Assembly: GCA_026692905.1 (NCBI GenBank)
Contig: JAPLNL010000101.1
Span: 1-64,000 of the forward strand
Source: Planctomycetota bacterium
Lineage (GTDB): Bacteria > Planctomycetota > Planctomycetia > Pirellulales > Pirellulaceae
Length of the DNA: 64,000 nt
Reading direction: 5' to 3'
In this document: positions 62,906-64,000 of the stretch, one piece after another
Layout: each line of letters begins with the position of its first letter
Numbering within the stretch: position 1 is the first letter of the stretch
Notes under the pieces: model-generated
The model's input: the letters and a program-made list of their open reading frames with translations, nothing else
The model's database searches: none
What the model was told of the DNA's origin: nothing
Position numbers and translations under genes: made by a program

Positions 62906-64000
62906 TTAGTCTTTGTCGGAGCGTAGCACGGACACGAAGGCTTTCTGCGGGATATTGACGCTGCCGAATTGTTTCATTTTGGCTTTACCCTTTTTCTGCT
63001 TCTCGAGCAGCTTGTTTTTGCGGGTCACATCGCCACCGTAGAGCTTGGCGGTAACGTCTTTCCGGAACGGTTGGATGGTCGATCGGGCGATGATTTCTCC
63101 GCCGATTGCACCTTGAATGGGGATTTTGAACTGATGGCGAGGAATCGCTTCGGCCAATTGTTCGCAATAGTGAAGAGCTCGTGTTCGAGATTTGTCGCGA
63201 TGGACAAGATACGAGAGAGCGTCGATAGGTTCTTTGTTGACCAGGATATCAACCTTCACCACGTCGGTCTTGCGGTATTCGATCGGTTCGTAATCAAAGG
63301 AGCCGTAGCCTCGGGTGAGCATCTTGAGTTTTCCGTAGAAGTCAAAGAGGACTTCACCGAGCGGCATTTCACTTTTGACTTCGACCCGGCCTGCCGACAA
63401 ATAGTTCATGGTCTGACTGTCCGAGCGATGCTCGCGGCATAGCTCCATCACTGGACCGACGTACTCCTCAGGGATGAGGATCGATGCCTTGATGTAGGGT
63501 TCGGTTGTCGACTCGATCGACATTGGGTCGGGCCAGTAGCTCGGATTATCGACGTCGATCGTCGTACCGTTCTTCAGTTCCAATTTGTACTTCACCGATG
63601 GAGCCGAAATAACAAGGCCCAGGTCGAACTCCCGTTGCAATCGTTCTTGAATGACGTCCAAGTGGAGAAGTCCGAGGAAGCCGCAGCGAAATCCGAAGCC
63701 CAAGGCCGCCGAACTGTCTTTCTCAAAGGTCAGCGCCGCATCATTGATCGCTAGTTTTTCGAGGGCTTTCGTCAAGTCCTGGTATTCGTCGGTGCTCATC
63801 GGGTAGATGGATGAGAACACAACTTGCTTGGCTTTCTTGTAGCCTGGAATAGGATCGGTAGCTTGTCGATGGAGATGAGTCAGTGTATCGCCAATTTCGA
63901 TATCTTGAACGCTTTTGACCCCTGCAACAACGTAGCCAACCTCACCGACGCTCAATTGTTTTTTCGGAGTGAGCTTAAGTTGGTTGTAGCCAAGTTCGTC
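62906..64000 (-). CDS. lepA: Elongation factor 4 (LepA), C-terminal part, cut by the window edge
   Basis: LepA is a ribosomal GTPase that can back-translocate or remodel stalled ribosomes. The 364 residues in view are the C-terminal two thirds, starting DELGYNQLKLTPKKQ and running through SVGEVGYVVAGVKSV, GFLGLLHLDVIQERLQREF, the domain around EPYIKASILIPEEYVG, and the LepA-specific C-terminal end KRKNKLLEKQKKGKAKMK-like segment (RKNKLLEKQKKGKAKMKQFG). The frame has no stop up to position 64000, so the G domain lies outside. An apparent TTG start at 63955 is an artefact of the cut. Confidence 0.97.
   Translation of the reverse strand, partial: DELGYNQLKLTPKKQLSVGEVGYVVAGVKSVQDIEIGDTLTHLHRQATDPIPGYKKAKQVVFSSIYPMSTDEYQDLTKALEKLAINDAALTFEKDSSAALGFGFRCGFLGLLHLDVIQERLQREFDLGLVISAPSVKYKLELKNGTTIDVDNPSYWPDPMSIESTTEPYIKASILIPEEYVGPVMELCREHRSDSQTMNYLSAGRVEVKSEMPLGEVLFDFYGKLKMLTRGYGSFDYEPIEYRKTDVVKVDILVNKEPIDALSYLVHRDKSRTRALHYCEQLAEAIPRHQFKIPIQGAIGGEIIARSTIQPFRKDVTAKLYGGDVTRKNKLLEKQKKGKAKMKQFGSVNIPQKAFVSVLRSDKD

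Noticed and set aside
63955-63957. TTG as start of lepA
   Set aside because: The reading frame is open to position 64000, and the residues before it (DELGYNQLKLTPKKQ) are LepA sequence; the gene is cut by the window edge.

Overview
The window looks like a chromosomal segment of a planctomycete, most likely a Pirellulaceae-like member of the PVC group. This is inferred from gene content. There is a giant secreted PVC-type CxxCH dehydrogenase, a DUF1080 protein, a DUF4159 protein, a LamG protein, a flotillin (FloA), Lys/Ala/Pro-rich tails on DNA-associated proteins, histidine genes scattered instead of clustered, and many short palindromic intergenic repeats. BamD-like and LptE-like lipoproteins point to a diderm envelope. 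I see no rRNA, tRNA, prophage, insertion sequence or CRISPR array. Most of the window is ordinary housekeeping DNA.

Layout. 0-12 kb: a CrtI-like FAD oxidoreductase diverges from nusA, infB and rbfA, followed by an HhH-GPD-like protein with a basic tail, a YebC-family protein, hisD and a RegB/PrrB-like redox sensor kinase. 12-24 kb: the CxxCH dehydrogenase, a zinc-ribbon membrane protein, an old-yellow-enzyme homologue, the DUF4159 protein, an HD-like/PAS/GGDEF diguanylate cyclase and the DUF1080 protein. 24-30 kb: a tight forward cluster of floA, a Gln-rich small protein, hisI, fpg, pqiA-like, pqiB-like (MCE) and a quinone-reductase-like gene. 30-35 kb: a YihY/BrkB membrane protein, a TIM-barrel sugar isomerase-like gene and a DUF4912 protein, separated by tandem repeats. 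35-43.3 kb: a complete F-type ATP synthase operon (AtpZ-like, small hydrophobic ORF, a, c, b, delta, alpha, gamma, beta, epsilon). 43-50.4 kb: an ActP-like symporter, rsmD, a secreted cyclophilin, then recO, a bamD-like gene and an lptE-like gene. 50.5-57.5 kb: a Cys-less FmdB-like protein, a J-like protein, dcd, a fabZ-like gene, a DUF4432 protein, a vWA-like membrane protein and a small WND-motif protein. 57.7-64 kb: a SWIM-SNF2 helicase, a small membrane protein, a LamG protein and the 3' part of lepA, which runs off the right edge.

The most distinctive feature is the intergenic DNA. At least four families of dispersed palindromes occur: A, CTAGC..GCTAG elements, alone, inverted or in 34-37 bp tandem arrays; B, GAGGCTCCTGC elements; C, a 69 bp double hairpin present three times at exactly the same length; D, 61-65 bp near-perfect palindromes plus half sites. 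There are also a 22 bp tandem repeat enclosed by a 15 bp inverted repeat, a 75 bp tandem repeat carrying a hairpin, and two related GTGA-loop hairpins at convergent gene ends whose stems covary. No transposase or RAYT gene is present in the window to explain them.

Protein-level oddities: an orphan quinone-sensor-type kinase, a DNA-glycosylase fold lacking the catalytic lysine and fused to a basic tail, an ATP synthase subunit a with about 200 soluble N-terminal residues, an RsmD with Cys in place of the motif IV Asp/Asn, and a PqiB-like protein with an unassigned C-terminal half. I did not find one clear undescribed system. The repeat families and these variants are the best leads.
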